Positions 55,241 through 64,000 of a DNA stretch of 64,000 nucleotides are shown here, in pieces. A program made the translations under genes and the position numbers. The stretch is taken from NCBI RefSeq assembly GCF_014237455.1, contig NZ_JABZFL010000068.1:1-64000 (forward strand). The letters run 5' to 3'. The stretch's first letter is position 1; each line of letters starts with the position of its first letter. Source of the stretch: Desulfobacula sp. Its GTDB lineage: Bacteria; Desulfobacterota; Desulfobacteria; Desulfobacterales; Desulfobacteraceae. The notes beneath the pieces were generated by a model. It did not search any database. It saw only the letters and a program-made list of their open reading frames with translations, and was not told the origin of the DNA.

Positions 55241-58200
55241 ATGGACCAGGCAAAAGTGTATAAAGCAGGCTTGGATATCGGCTCCACAACTGCGAAAATT
55301 GTTCTGCTGGATCAAAACAATACCCTTGTTTTTTCAGACTATCAGCGGCACCACGCAAAAATTTATGAGACGGCGATATTATTTTTTCATGATATTCTTG
55401 ATCAAAAGGGCGATTGCTTTCTGGATCTGAAGTTAACCGGGTCCGCAGCCTTGGGGGCTTCAAAAAAACTTGATTTTCCTTTTGTTCAGGAAGTGATCGC
55501 AACCAATGCTGCAATAAATAAAAAATATCCTGATGTCAGAACTGCCGTGGATATCGGCGGGGAAGATTCAAAAATCATTTTTTTAAATAAGGGCAAGCTG
55601 CCTGATATAAGGATGAATGGAAGCTGTGCAGGCGGGACAGGCAGTTTTATTGATCAAATGGCCACCCTGCTGGATATCACCCCTTTTCAATTAAATGCTC
55701 TGGCCGGATCCCATCATCATATCTATCCTGTGGCATCCCGGTGCGGTGTGTTTGCCAAAACCGATGTTCAGAATATGCTCAGCCGTAATATCTCCCACAA
55801 GGATATAGCCGCATCCATATTCCATGCAGTGGCGGTTCAATGTATCAATTCCCTTGCACGGGGAAAGGATATAAAACCCAAAATACTTTTATGCGGCGGT
55901 GTGTTCACGTTCCTTCCCGAGCTTGTGAACATGTTTTTGAGGATTTTGAACTTTTCTGATTCTGATATGGTGATGCCCGAAAGATCAGAACTTATACCGG
56001 CAATCGGTGCAGCCGTGTTTGACAAGTACCCGCCCCTTTCCATATCTGTCAGCCAGGTAATCAAAGATCTGAAAAAAGAACTTGAAAATCCGGAGCCGGT
56101 CAAGGATCGAATCGATCCCCTGTTTAAGAGTCAACACCATTTTCTGCACTGGAAAGAACAGTCTAAAACGATCCCCCTTCAAACCTGCACCATTGAAACC
56201 TATGGGGGAAAAGACTGTTTCCTCGGTATTGATTCGGGATCAACCACCACAAAGATCGTTATCATCGGGGAAAATAAGGAGATATTATTTTCCTGGTATG
56301 CAAATAATGGTGGAAACCCGATCAAGGCAGTAATTAAAGGCCTGGTTGAATTCAGAAAACAGGTTTTTGAACTCAACCCTGAGGTGAAAATTGTCAAAAG
56401 TGCTGTGGCAGGATATGGTGAGGATTTAATCAGGGCAGCATTTAATATTGATAAAGGGATTGTTGAAACCATTGCCCATTATACGGCGGCACAGTTTATC
56501 GATCCCAAGGTTTCATTTATCCTGGATATCGGCGGGCAGGATATGAAAGCTATTTTTATTGACCATGGGGTCATCAACCGGATCGAGGTGAACGAGGCCT
56601 GTTCTTCCGGATGCGGATCTTTTTTGGAAACCCTTGCCAATTCTTTAAATTATCGTATTGAGGAGTTCGCACGCCTTGCCTGCCACGCAAAGGAACCCTG
56701 TGATCTGGGTACCCGGTGTACGGTATTCATGAATTCAAAGATTAAGCAGTCTTTACGGGAAAATGCAGCAGTGGAAGATATCAGCGCAGGGTTGTCCTAC
56801 TCTGTGATCAAAAACTGTCTGTTTAAAGTCTTAAACCTTCAAGCCAATTCAGAAATGGGGGATCATATTGTGTTGCAGGGCGGGACGTTTAAAAATCCTT
56901 CTATTGTTCGGGCCCTGGAGCTGATGACGGGCAAGGCAGTGACATATTCTAAGATTCCTGAACTGATGGGTGCCTTTGGCGCAGCATTGGTTGCCTTTAA
57001 TGATGATGTGGCAGATCCTGCATCACAAACCGGTTTCCCGGGATTGTCAAAGCTTGAACACATTGACAGCTATCAAACAAGCCAGATGTCCTGCAAGGGG
57101 TGTGAAAACAATTGTGCAATAACCCGATTTGTTTTTTCTAATGGAAAGTCCTTTTTTTCCGGCAATAAGTGTGAAAAATACTATACTTCAAAGGAGCTTC
57201 AGCAAGACAGGGGATTTAATTTTATAAGGTATAAGAATGATCTGATTTTCAGTCGAGACCTTTCTCCCCATGATCACCCGGTGATGACCATCGGGATACC
57301 GCGATGTCTTAATTTTTATGAGAATTTTCCCTTCTGGCATGCACTTTTTACCCGCTGCGGGATCAATATCCAGCTGTCGCCGCCTTCCACCGTCAGTTTG
57401 AGTGAAAAGGGCATGGGAACAGTGATGTCTGATAATATCTGCTTTCCTGCCAAACTGGCGCATGGACATATTTATGAACTGGCTCAAAAAAAAGTGGACA
57501 GAATTTTTTATCCTATTGTGGTGTTTGAAAAAAAGGAATATGAACAGGCGGTAAATACCTACAATTGTCCCATCGTATCCAGCTATGCCGATGTAATTGA
57601 AAGTACCATCAATCCCGAAAAAAGATTTGGTATTCCTCTGGATAAACCTGTGGTGAACTTTAATGATGAAATCTTGTTGAGAAAAACCTGTGTTGCATAT
57701 TTAAAATTATTTAATATTAATACGCCACAAATTTATAAAGCGTTTGACGCAGCTCTTTCCGCCCAGAAAGAAGTTAAACACCAGATCAGAAACAAGGCCC
57801 TGAAAATCGTTGATCAGGCAGAGAAAAATAATTCCCTGCTCATTGTACTGGCCGGCAGACCCTATCATTCCGATGGACTGATAAACCATAAGATTCCTGA
57901 TATACTGACAGGCCTTGGCGCAGATATTATCACGGAGGATGCAATTCCTCCTGATTCTGAATCCCTTAAGGATGTTCAAGTGGTAACCCAGTGGTCCTAT
58001 CCCAACAGAATTTATAATGCGGCAAAATGGGTGGCTGAAAAACCGGATAACATTCAAATGATCCAGCTCAATTCATTTGGCTGCGGTCCGGATGCCGTCG
58101 TCACAGAAGAAGCAAAGGAAATTTTAAGGACCGGTCAAAAAAATCATACCCAGATAAAGGTGGATGAGATATCAAGCCCGGGATCTGTCCGGTTAAGACT

Positions 58201-59488
58201 GCGATCAATGGTGGAGTCATTAAAAGTAAAAAGACCGCAGAAAAGATCCGGGCCTGTCCTGAGAAAACCATTCTTAAGTTTTAGAAAAAAAGACAAGAAA
58301 AGAACCATTTGGGCTCCGTTTTTTGCAGAAGACTATTCTTCTTATCTGCCGGCAGTATTTAAAAACGCAGGCTATGAACTTAAAGTTCTTCCTAAACCGG
58401 ACAGACAATCCGTAGAACTGGGTCTGCAATATGCCAACAATGATATTTGTTATCCAGGGATTGTCGTGATCGGGGATATCATAAAAGCATTGAAATACAG
58501 CCAGTTTAATACCAATGAAATTGCCATTGGTATTACCCAGACCGGGGGGCAGTGCCGGGCATCCAACTATCTTTCATTGATCAGAAAAGCGATGATTGGA
58601 GCAGGGTTTGATGACATACCCATTATTTCTGTTACCACTTCCCAGGGATTGATTGATCAGCCCGGGTTTCACATCAACTGGCTGGGGAAGACCAAGATTC
58701 TGTTTGTGGGCACCATGTTTGCAGACTGCATTGCAAAAATGTATTATGCAACAGCTCCCAGGGAGAAAATAAAGGGCTTAAGTCAAAGCTTAAGACAGCA
58801 CTATATGAAAAAGGTCGGCAATTGTATTGTTACCCACAATTATCCCCAAATTTTCAGGATGCTGGAAAACGCCATTGATGCGTTTAATAAAATACCTGTT
58901 AATGAAAAACAATTGCCCCAAATGGGGATTGTGGGTGAGATATATGTAAAATACAATTATTTTTCAAACCAGCACCTGGTTCACTGGTTGATCAAGCAAG
59001 GCATTGAACCTGTCCTGCCGCCCATTATCGATTATTTTATCCAGGATCTTGTGAATTATAAAGAAAATATTAAGGCAGGAATACGTCATAGAAAACTCAC
59101 AGATGTTCTGGGGTTTCCCATTGAATGGATGTTAAACAGATACCATAAAAAGATAAATACACTGTTTTCAAGATTTAAATATTATTTACCCTTTGAAGAC
59201 ATAAAGCAGGTTGCCCGAAAAGCCTCAAAAATTTTGACCATGACCAATCAATTTGGGGAAGGGTGGCTTGTTCCGGGTGAAATTGCCACCTTTGCAGGAC
59301 AGGGCATTCATCATGTCATCAGCCTGCAGCCCTTTGGCTGTATTGCAAATCATATTATTTCCAAGGGTGTGGAAATAAAAATTAAATCTGTCTATCCTGA
59401 TATGAATCTTTATTATCTGGATTTTGATGCCGGGATGAGCGAAGCAAATGTCCGAAACAGGCTGCATTTTATGATCGAACACCTGTAA
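55241..59488 (+). CDS. Fused double-ATPase acyl-CoA dehydratase activase with HgdB-like part
   Basis: This 1415-residue protein joins two BadF/BadG/BcrA/BcrD-type ATPase domains and a 2-hydroxyacyl-CoA dehydratase-like part. ATPase 1 (about 1-265) starts GLDIGSTTAKIVLLD; ATPase 2 (about 325-590) starts GIDSGSTTTKIVIIG. In HgdC-type activases a [4Fe-4S] cluster is held by C127 and C166 of each subunit of a dimer; here C129/C168 and C454/C493 repeat that spacing twice, so one chain carries both halves. C618, C621 and C625 follow, then the DUF2229 and HgdB-like region. Such proteins use ATP to inject low-potential electrons. The substrate is unknown and no dehydratase genes are adjacent. AGGGGGC supports the ATG. 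Confidence 0.88.
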   Translation: MDQAKVYKAGLDIGSTTAKIVLLDQNNTLVFSDYQRHHAKIYETAILFFHDILDQKGDCFLDLKLTGSAALGASKKLDFPFVQEVIATNAAINKKYPDVRTAVDIGGEDSKIIFLNKGKLPDIRMNGSCAGGTGSFIDQMATLLDITPFQLNALAGSHHHIYPVASRCGVFAKTDVQNMLSRNISHKDIAASIFHAVAVQCINSLARGKDIKPKILLCGGVFTFLPELVNMFLRILNFSDSDMVMPERSELIPAIGAAVFDKYPPLSISVSQVIKDLKKELENPEPVKDRIDPLFKSQHHFLHWKEQSKTIPLQTCTIETYGGKDCFLGIDSGSTTTKIVIIGENKEILFSWYANNGGNPIKAVIKGLVEFRKQVFELNPEVKIVKSAVAGYGEDLIRAAFNIDKGIVETIAHYTAAQFIDPKVSFILDIGGQDMKAIFIDHGVINRIEVNEACSSGCGSFLETLANSLNYRIEEFARLACHAKEPCDLGTRCTVFMNSKIKQSLRENAAVEDISAGLSYSVIKNCLFKVLNLQANSEMGDHIVLQGGTFKNPSIVRALELMTGKAVTYSKIPELMGAFGAALVAFNDDVADPASQTGFPGLSKLEHIDSYQTSQMSCKGCENNCAITRFVFSNGKSFFSGNKCEKYYTSKELQQDRGFNFIRYKNDLIFSRDLSPHDHPVMTIGIPRCLNFYENFPFWHALFTRCGINIQLSPPSTVSLSEKGMGTVMSDNICFPAKLAHGHIYELAQKKVDRIFYPIVVFEKKEYEQAVNTYNCPIVSSYADVIESTINPEKRFGIPLDKPVVNFNDEILLRKTCVAYLKLFNINTPQIYKAFDAALSAQKEVKHQIRNKALKIVDQAEKNNSLLIVLAGRPYHSDGLINHKIPDILTGLGADIITEDAIPPDSESLKDVQVVTQWSYPNRIYNAAKWVAEKPDNIQMIQLNSFGCGPDAVVTEEAKEILRTGQKNHTQIKVDEISSPGSVRLRLRSMVESLKVKRPQKRSGPVLRKPFLSFRKKDKKRTIWAPFFAEDYSSYLPAVFKNAGYELKVLPKPDRQSVELGLQYANNDICYPGIVVIGDIIKALKYSQFNTNEIAIGITQTGGQCRASNYLSLIRKAMIGAGFDDIPIISVTTSQGLIDQPGFHINWLGKTKILFVGTMFADCIAKMYYATAPREKIKGLSQSLRQHYMKKVGNCIVTHNYPQIFRMLENAIDAFNKIPVNEKQLPQMGIVGEIYVKYNYFSNQHLVHWLIKQGIEPVLPPIIDYFIQDLVNYKENIKAGIRHRKLTDVLGFPIEWMLNRYHKKINTLFSRFKYYLPFEDIKQVARKASKILTMTNQFGEGWLVPGEIATFAGQGIHHVISLQPFGCIANHIISKGVEIKIKSVYPDMNLYYLDFDAGMSEANVRNRLHFMIEHL

Positions 59489-59576
59489 GGCCCGGATGCG
59501 TTTTTTGACTTTACACTTTGAGCGGTAAAGGGTAGTACAGGATGCAAAAGAAAAACAAGTATTCAGGAGAATAAAA

Positions 59577-61067
59577 ATGACAGACCCAATTGATGATAAG
59601 GCTGATGATACTGCCAGTGATAATAAAGGCGATAATGCGGAAGAATTGAGCTTTGCCGAGCTTTTTGAATCATATGATACAAAAATAAGTCATGAACTGA
59701 ACCAGGGGGATAAAGTCGAGGGTGTGATTATCTCCATTGGTGATAAAAGCGTATATATTGATACGGGAACCAAAAGTGATGGTGTTGTGGGAAAAGCTGA
59801 GCTTTTGGATGAAAACGGTGAATTTCTGTATAAGGCCGGCGACAAAGTCACACTTTATGTGGTCTCATTAAGTGAGAGTGAAATTATATTGTCTAAAGCA
59901 CTGTCCGGTGCGGGAAAAGCAACCATGCTCAAAGAGGCATCCCAAACCAGAACACCTGTTGAAGGCAAAGTCACCGGTGTGATTAAAGGGGGCTTCTCCG
60001 TGGACATTATGGGGAAAAGAGCGTTTTGTCCTGTAAGCCAGATAGATGTTAAATATGTGGAAAACCAGGAAGACTATATCGGGCAGACCCATCATTTTTT
60101 AATTACTCGATTTGAAGAAAGCGGAAGAAATATTGTTGTATCAAGGCGAGATTTGCTGAATGAAGAGATAAAAGAAAAACAAAAAGTTTTTTTTGAAAAA
60201 GTAAAAGAAGGAGATACGGTTCAGGGCACCGTCACCAAGTTGATGCCTTATGGTGCCTTTATTGAACTGATTCCGGGTGTTGAGGGGATGGCACATATTT
60301 CAGAACTGTCCTGGTCCCGTATCGAAAAGGCACAAGAGGTTATTCAACCGGGTGATGTGATAAATGTGAAAGTGCTGAAGATAGAACCCTCAAAGGAATC
60401 AGACACCTTTAAAATTTCCCTGTCAATGAAACAGACATCATCCAATCCATGGGACAGCATGGGAAGCGCTTTTAATACCGGTGATCAAGTATCCGGAAAA
60501 GTGGTCAGACTGACGTCTTTCGGGGCATTTGTGGAAATCGCACCGGGTGTGGACGGCCTGGTTCATATCAGTGAAATGAGTCATACCAGAAGAGTCCTCA
60601 GGCCCGAGGATGTGGTTCAGGCGGGTGACAGTGTCCAGGTGGTGATCAAGTCGATTGATATGGACAGCAAAAGGATCTCGTTGAGTATCAAGGATGCTTT
60701 GGGGGACCCCTGGACCGGTGCGTCGGTCAGATATGAAGTCAATTCAGTTGTAGAAGGGCGTTTGAAAAAAAGAGAAAAATTCGGTCTTTTTATAATTCTT
60801 GAGCCGGGTGTGACAGGGTTGATGCCGGCATCCAATATCAGCAATGCGGCAAACCCTTCGGATTTTGAAAAATTAAAACCGGGAAGTTCGGTTCAGGTGA
60901 TGATCCAGGAGGTTGACGAGGATAAAAGAAGACTCACGCTGACATCGCCAGATCAAAAAGAGGGAGACAACTGGAAACAATTTGCAGGCAATGCAAAAAC
61001 AAAGACATCCGGAACCATGGAAAGCCTGTTTCTGGAGGCCATGAAAAAGAAAAAGGACACAAAATGA
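59577..61067 (+). CDS. rpsA: Ribosomal protein S1-like RNA-binding protein, five S1 domains
   Basis: The 496-residue product has an acidic N-terminal tail (residues 1-35) and five S1 (OB-fold) RNA-binding domains, at about 42-110, 125-195, 211-285, 302-375 and 388-460. Domains 3 and 4 are closest to the consensus ([20 protein letters not shown] and [20 protein letters not shown]). E. coli S1 has six domains; this is shorter, so it may be the main S1 or a second S1-like protein. AGGAGA precedes the ATG. Its stop overlaps the next gene by 4 bases. Confidence 0.82.
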   Translation: MTDPIDDKADDTASDNKGDNAEELSFAELFESYDTKISHELNQGDKVEGVIISIGDKSVYIDTGTKSDGVVGKAELLDENGEFLYKAGDKVTLYVVSLSESEIILSKALSGAGKATMLKEASQTRTPVEGKVTGVIKGGFSVDIMGKRAFCPVSQIDVKYVENQEDYIGQTHHFLITRFEESGRNIVVSRRDLLNEEIKEKQKVFFEKVKEGDTVQGTVTKLMPYGAFIELIPGVEGMAHISELSWSRIEKAQEVIQPGDVINVKVLKIEPSKESDTFKISLSMKQTSSNPWDSMGSAFNTGDQVSGKVVRLTSFGAFVEIAPGVDGLVHISEMSHTRRVLRPEDVVQAGDSVQVVIKSIDMDSKRISLSIKDALGDPWTGASVRYEVNSVVEGRLKKREKFGLFIILEPGVTGLMPASNISNAANPSDFEKLKPGSSVQVMIQEVDEDKRRLTLTSPDQKEGDNWKQFAGNAKTKTSGTMESLFLEAMKKKKDTK

Positions 61068-62068
61068 ATTTTACCGGATTCCCCAGACGAAAATACCTTC
61101 AGGGCCCAACCCCCATTGAATTTTTGCCTGCATTGAGCAAGGTTCTTGGTAATGAGACAAACCTCTATGTTAAACGGGACGACCTGCTTCCCGGTGCTGG
61201 GGGCGGTAATAAAACAAGAAAACTTGAGTTCTGCATTGCCGATGCCATGGAACAAGGTGCGGACACCATCATTACCTGCGGGGCGGTTCAGTCAAATCAT
61301 GCCCGCCTTACTGCTGCATGGTCTGCCAAAGAAGGATTAGACTGCCATCTTATCCTTGAAGAGCGGGTCAAAGGATCATACAAGGAAGAGGCCAGCGGCA
61401 ATAATTTTCTATTTGAACTGCTGGACGTCAAAAGTATTGGCGTTGTCGAAGGCGGTTCCGATATGATGGCTGAGATGAACAAAAAGGCCGGTGAACTTGC
61501 GGCAGCCGGTAAAAAACCCTATATCATTCCAGGGGGTGCCTCCAATACAATCGGCGCCACAGGATATGCGGTCTGTGCCGAAGAAACCATGACCCAGTTA
61601 AATGAGATGCGGTTAAAAATTGATCATATTGTTGTGCCTTCCGGTTCTGCCGGAACCCATGCAGGAATGGTGGTGGGTATGACCGGTGTGAACGGTAACA
61701 TCCCCATCAACGGCGTAAACGTATCCAGAACTAAAGATGTTCAGGAAGAAATTGTTTACAAGCTGGCTGTAGATACCGCCGAAAGACTTGACGTAAAAAC
61801 AGGGATTGAGCGTGACGATATTGTCTGCTTTGATCAGTATGTCGGGCCCGGTTATTCCCTTCCAACAGATGCCATGGTCGAAGCCGTAAAACTGTTTGCC
61901 AGAACTGAAGCGATTCTCCTTGACCCTGTGTATTCCGGTAAAGCTGCTGCAGGACTTATTGATTTTGTTCGCAACGGCCATTTTTCAAAAGGGTCAAATG
62001 TTCTGTTCCTTCACACCGGCGGATCTCCTGCATTGTACGCATATATGGATACCTTCAGACAGAAATAG
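61064..62068 (+). CDS. dcyD: D-cysteine desulfhydrase-family PLP enzyme
   Basis: The 334-residue fold-II PLP enzyme resembles D-cysteine desulfhydrase, which splits D-cysteine into pyruvate, ammonia and sulfide. The PLP lysine is K50 in [40 protein letters not shown] and [13 protein letters not shown] are family hallmarks. L-cysteate sulfo-lyase (CuyA), a close relative, cannot be excluded, and would fit a sulfonate-using organism. ACC deaminase is less likely. The ATG overlaps the S1 gene stop (ATGA) with AAAGGA inside that gene. The racemase gene follows without a gap. Confidence 0.8.
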   Translation: MNFTGFPRRKYLQGPTPIEFLPALSKVLGNETNLYVKRDDLLPGAGGGNKTRKLEFCIADAMEQGADTIITCGAVQSNHARLTAAWSAKEGLDCHLILEERVKGSYKEEASGNNFLFELLDVKSIGVVEGGSDMMAEMNKKAGELAAAGKKPYIIPGGASNTIGATGYAVCAEETMTQLNEMRLKIDHIVVPSGSAGTHAGMVVGMTGVNGNIPINGVNVSRTKDVQEEIVYKLAVDTAERLDVKTGIERDDIVCFDQYVGPGYSLPTDAMVEAVKLFARTEAILLDPVYSGKAAAGLIDFVRNGHFSKGSNVLFLHTGGSPALYAYMDTFRQK

Positions 62069-62779
62069 ATGACAGTGGAAAAAGAAAAAACAGTTGGGAT
62101 TTTAGGGGGTATGGGCCCGGAAGCCACTGTGGATCTTATGCAGCGTATTATACGACTGACGCCGGCGTTGGATGATATTGATCATATCCGGTGTCTTGTG
62201 GATAACAATCCCAAGGTTCCTTCCAGAATAAAAGCCATTATTGAAGGAGAAGGAGAAGACCCGGGCCCGTGTATGGTGGATATGGCCCGTCGGCTTGAAT
62301 CATGGGGGGCAGACTTCCTGGCGATTGCATGTAATACCGCTCACAATTATTATGATGCGGTTTCCAAAGCCGTTAAAATACCGGTGATTAACCTCATAGA
62401 TCTTGTTGTTTTCCACGTAAAACAAACCAGGCCGGAGTGCAGTAAAATAGGCATACTTGCCTCCCCGGCGGTGCGCATGACAGGGTTGTATGACAACCGA
62501 TTTCATTCGGCTGGAATAGAGGTTGTCTATCCAGGCCCTGTTTTTCAGGAAAGGCTTTTTAACGTCATTAAGGCGATTAAAACAGGGGACACATCTGTGG
62601 AAGTCGTCCAAACGTATAAAGGCATTTGTGAAAATCTTAATTCATCCGGTGTGGAGTCTGCCATCATCGCCTGCACAGAACTTAGCGTCATCACTTGTGA
62701 TCTTCCCTTTGAAAGTATAGATTCCACTGAAATTCTGGCCCGGGAAATAGTTGATCTTGCCAAAGGGATAAAACAGTAA
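62069..62779 (+). CDS. Aspartate/glutamate racemase family protein
   Basis: The 236-residue product belongs to the cofactor-independent two-cysteine racemases. The catalytic pair is C88 (AIACNTAHNYY) and C202 (IIACTELSVI), and the start VGILGGMGPEATVDLMQRI is typical of the aspartate racemase/YgeA branch. The substrate may be aspartate or a broader set of amino acids. It starts at the base after the dcyD stop, so both enzymes come from one transcript, which suggests linked D-amino acid use (inference). Confidence 0.88.
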   Translation: MTVEKEKTVGILGGMGPEATVDLMQRIIRLTPALDDIDHIRCLVDNNPKVPSRIKAIIEGEGEDPGPCMVDMARRLESWGADFLAIACNTAHNYYDAVSKAVKIPVINLIDLVVFHVKQTRPECSKIGILASPAVRMTGLYDNRFHSAGIEVVYPGPVFQERLFNVIKAIKTGDTSVEVVQTYKGICENLNSSGVESAIIACTELSVITCDLPFESIDSTEILAREIVDLAKGIKQ

Positions 62780-62786
62780 AAGCCGA

Positions 62787-63575
62787 TCAGGCAAAATCAC
62801 TGACGATGACAGGTTCTCCCCATAGTTTTTCAAACAACAGCGCTGTTTTTTCATGAATATTGCTGCTTAAAAATTTTGTATCTCCATCTTTAGTGTTCGA
62901 TGTCAATAAATTATTTATATTGAGTTGCCTTGACGCCTCTGTTGCAACGGCTTGATACGTATTTATTATCTTTAACTCATTCCCCATTATTTCTCTTAAT
63001 ATTTTTGTCAGAAACGCAAAATGTGTACAGCCCATAACAATAGTATCCGCTCCTTTTTCTACCAACGGCATCACATATCTCTCTAGCATGCATCTAATTT
63101 CGTACCCCTCAAATTTATGAGTTTCCATTAGTTCCACCAGCCCTGGGCATGATTGTGTTTCAATGTGAGCTTCATCGGAAAATCGGTTGACTAAATTTCT
63201 AAATGATACGCTGTTTACTGTTTGTTCTGTAGCCAGTACGCCAATAGTACCGCTCTTACTTGCAGCCACGGCGGGTTTGATTCCCGGCTCAACCCCTATA
63301 ATCGGGAGTGAGTAAGTGTTGCGCAGCATAGCAATGGCACTGACTGTAGCGGTATTACATGCGACAACGACTGCTTTGGCTTTCATGCCGATTAAGTGAT
63401 CAATAATATAAGAGGATCGCATGGAAATAAACTTGTCAGATTTATCTCCATAAGGCGCATTTAATGAGTCCGCCATATAAACGATATCTTCATTCGGCAG
63501 TTCTTCCCTTATGCTTCGCGCAACCGATAGCCCGCCGACACCTGAGTCAAATATTCCTATAGGATTGTTATTCAT
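62787..63575 (-). CDS. murI: Glutamate racemase
   Basis: MurI makes D-glutamate for peptidoglycan. The 262-residue product starts PIGIFDSGVGGLSVARSI, with YMADSLNAPYGDKS, and has the catalytic cysteines C73 (VVACNTATVSA) and C183 (VMGCTHFAFL). It is convergent with the aspartate racemase-family gene, stops 7 bases apart. The region upstream of its start contains the interleaved inverted repeats at 63590-63710. Confidence 0.95.
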   Translation of the reverse strand: MNNNPIGIFDSGVGGLSVARSIREELPNEDIVYMADSLNAPYGDKSDKFISMRSSYIIDHLIGMKAKAVVVACNTATVSAIAMLRNTYSLPIIGVEPGIKPAVAASKSGTIGVLATEQTVNSVSFRNLVNRFSDEAHIETQSCPGLVELMETHKFEGYEIRCMLERYVMPLVEKGADTIVMGCTHFAFLTKILREIMGNELKIINTYQAVATEASRQLNINNLLTSNTKDGDTKFLSSNIHEKTALLFEKLWGEPVIVSDFA

Positions 63576-63589
63576 TTCAAAATTTTCTT

Positions 63590-63710
63590 AGTACCTTTTT
63601 ATGTTAACCGGATAGCATAAGCTGTCGGGAAAAGTGAAACATAATCAGGCACATAAGTCAACTAGGATTGCACACGGTGCTTTGTCCTAAAAGGTACTGA
63701 ATTTTCCCGA
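63590..63710. repeat. Two interleaved inverted repeats with a hairpin between them
   Basis: AGTACCTTTT (63590-63599) is matched by AAAAGGTACT (63689-63698), and TCGGGAAAA (63625-63633) by TTTTCCCGA (63702-63710). The two pairs interleave. Between them TAGGA/TCCTA and GCAC/GTGC form a local hairpin at 63663-63689. The short direct repeat AATTTTC flanks the first pair (63581-63587 and 63700-63706). It could be a small non-autonomous mobile element, a structured leader of murI, or a binding region. Confidence 0.4.
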
Positions 63711-63799
63711 TCAATCTTACTGCAATTGCTGTGTTGTTTTTTCTTTACATTTGGCAAATGTAGTTATATAAGACAATGGACATTAATTAAGATATTTTG

Positions 63800-63828
63800 T
63801 TGGACTTATTTTATATTTTATATAAAAT
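63800..63828 (+). promoter_or_regulatory. Candidate promoter of the Fic-family gene
   Basis: TTGGAC at 63800-63805 and TAAAAT at 63823-63828 are 17 bases apart, 34 bases ahead of the ATG. The -10 matches five of six bases; the -35 only three. The surroundings are very A+T-rich. Confidence 0.3.
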
Positions 63829-63862
63829 CTAAATAGTTGCACATATTTTAAGGTGGACATTT

Positions 63863-64000
63863 ATGAAGACATTTGAAAAGACACACAATTGGATAAACTT
63901 CAGGCTTGACCTCCGAAAGGCTTCATATAAATTATGGGTGCAGCTTGGCGAAGCGCAATCAAAGTGCCGGCATATTTCCGGAGTACCTCTAATGCCAAGT
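63863..64000 (+). CDS. Fic-family protein, N-terminal part (runs off the window)
   Basis: ATG 63863, behind AAGGTGG, opens a frame that is still open at the window end (46 codons). The visible peptide, with FEKTHNWINFRLDLRKASYK and LWVQLGEAQSKCRHISGVPL, matches the N-terminal cap of a group of Fic-domain proteins, which transfer AMP or other groups to target proteins. The HPFx[D/E]GNGR active site would lie outside the window, so activity cannot be judged. It may act as a toxin or a housekeeping AMPylase. Confidence 0.65.
   Translation, partial: MKTFEKTHNWINFRLDLRKASYKLWVQLGEAQSKCRHISGVPLMPS

Noticed and set aside
63576-64000. tRNA gene or phage attachment site near the right end
   Set aside because: No cloverleaf with a TTC-arm or anticodon stem could be drawn, and no integrase is visible.

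Overview
The window reads as one contiguous stretch of a bacterial chromosome. It is most likely from the Desulfobacterota (former Deltaproteobacteria), near the Desulfobacteraceae. This is an inference from gene content: a 1415-residue fused benzoyl-CoA/2-hydroxyglutaryl-CoA-type dehydratase activase, a fused CobA-HemD siroheme enzyme, SelA, a GlnRS, a very large PAS hybrid kinase paired with a c-di-GMP synthase, and moderate G+C. No tRNA, rRNA, CRISPR array or complete transposon was recognised.

Layout. (1) Positions 1-13.9 kb hold the end of tuf and then an unbroken S10-spc-alpha ribosomal superoperon on the plus strand: rpsJ to rpsQ, rplN to secY, infA, rpmJ, rpsM, rpsK, rpsD, rpoA, rplQ. 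It closes with a perfect 14-bp terminator hairpin. The 37-codon rpmJ is present; adk and map are missing between secY and infA. (2) 14-19.4 kb is a mixed block: a diguanylate cyclase, an MFS carrier behind a 7-codon leader ORF, glycerol kinase and an AI-2E-family permease. (3) 19.4-28.4 kb is read on the minus strand: moaA, cobA-hemD, hemC and an FmdB zinc ribbon; an uncharacterised 122-residue protein; then ilvN, selA, a TPR protein with a degenerate cyclase-like N-terminus, gmhA and a deoxyhypusine-synthase-like gene. Many of these overlap by a few bases. (4) 28.5-33.1 kb is a signalling pair, a 1212-residue hybrid histidine kinase and a REC-GGDEF cyclase. (5) 33.2-38.8 kb holds pyrF, lysC, tsaE, nnrD/E, a DUF2804 gene and tag. 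(6) 38.9-42.3 kb is an A+T-rich accessory patch with small poorly known genes, one gene broken by an in-frame TAA, a relic of a duplicated HIRAN-like gene and an orphan reading frame. (7) 42.3-55.1 kb is mostly housekeeping: nfo, ispF, cysS, glnS, trkA, trkH, a flavin oxidoreductase, uvrB and uvrC. (8) 55.2-64 kb holds the large activase, an S1-domain protein, a D-cysteine desulfhydrase-like enzyme, an aspartate/glutamate racemase, a convergent murI and the start of a Fic-family gene.

Themes. The minus-strand heme block gives the steps from porphobilinogen to precorrin-2, the entry to siroheme needed by sulfite reductase and by the siroheme-dependent heme route. UvrB and UvrC are co-transcribed, with Nfo and Tag nearby as base-repair enzymes. 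Both GGDEF proteins keep an RxxD inhibitory site, so c-di-GMP control is likely. The best place to look for something undescribed is the accessory patch at 39.2-42.3 kb, although it shows decay. The tightly coupled gmhA/DHS-like and TPR/selA/ilvN set and the structured DNA at 63.59-63.71 kb are the next best candidates.
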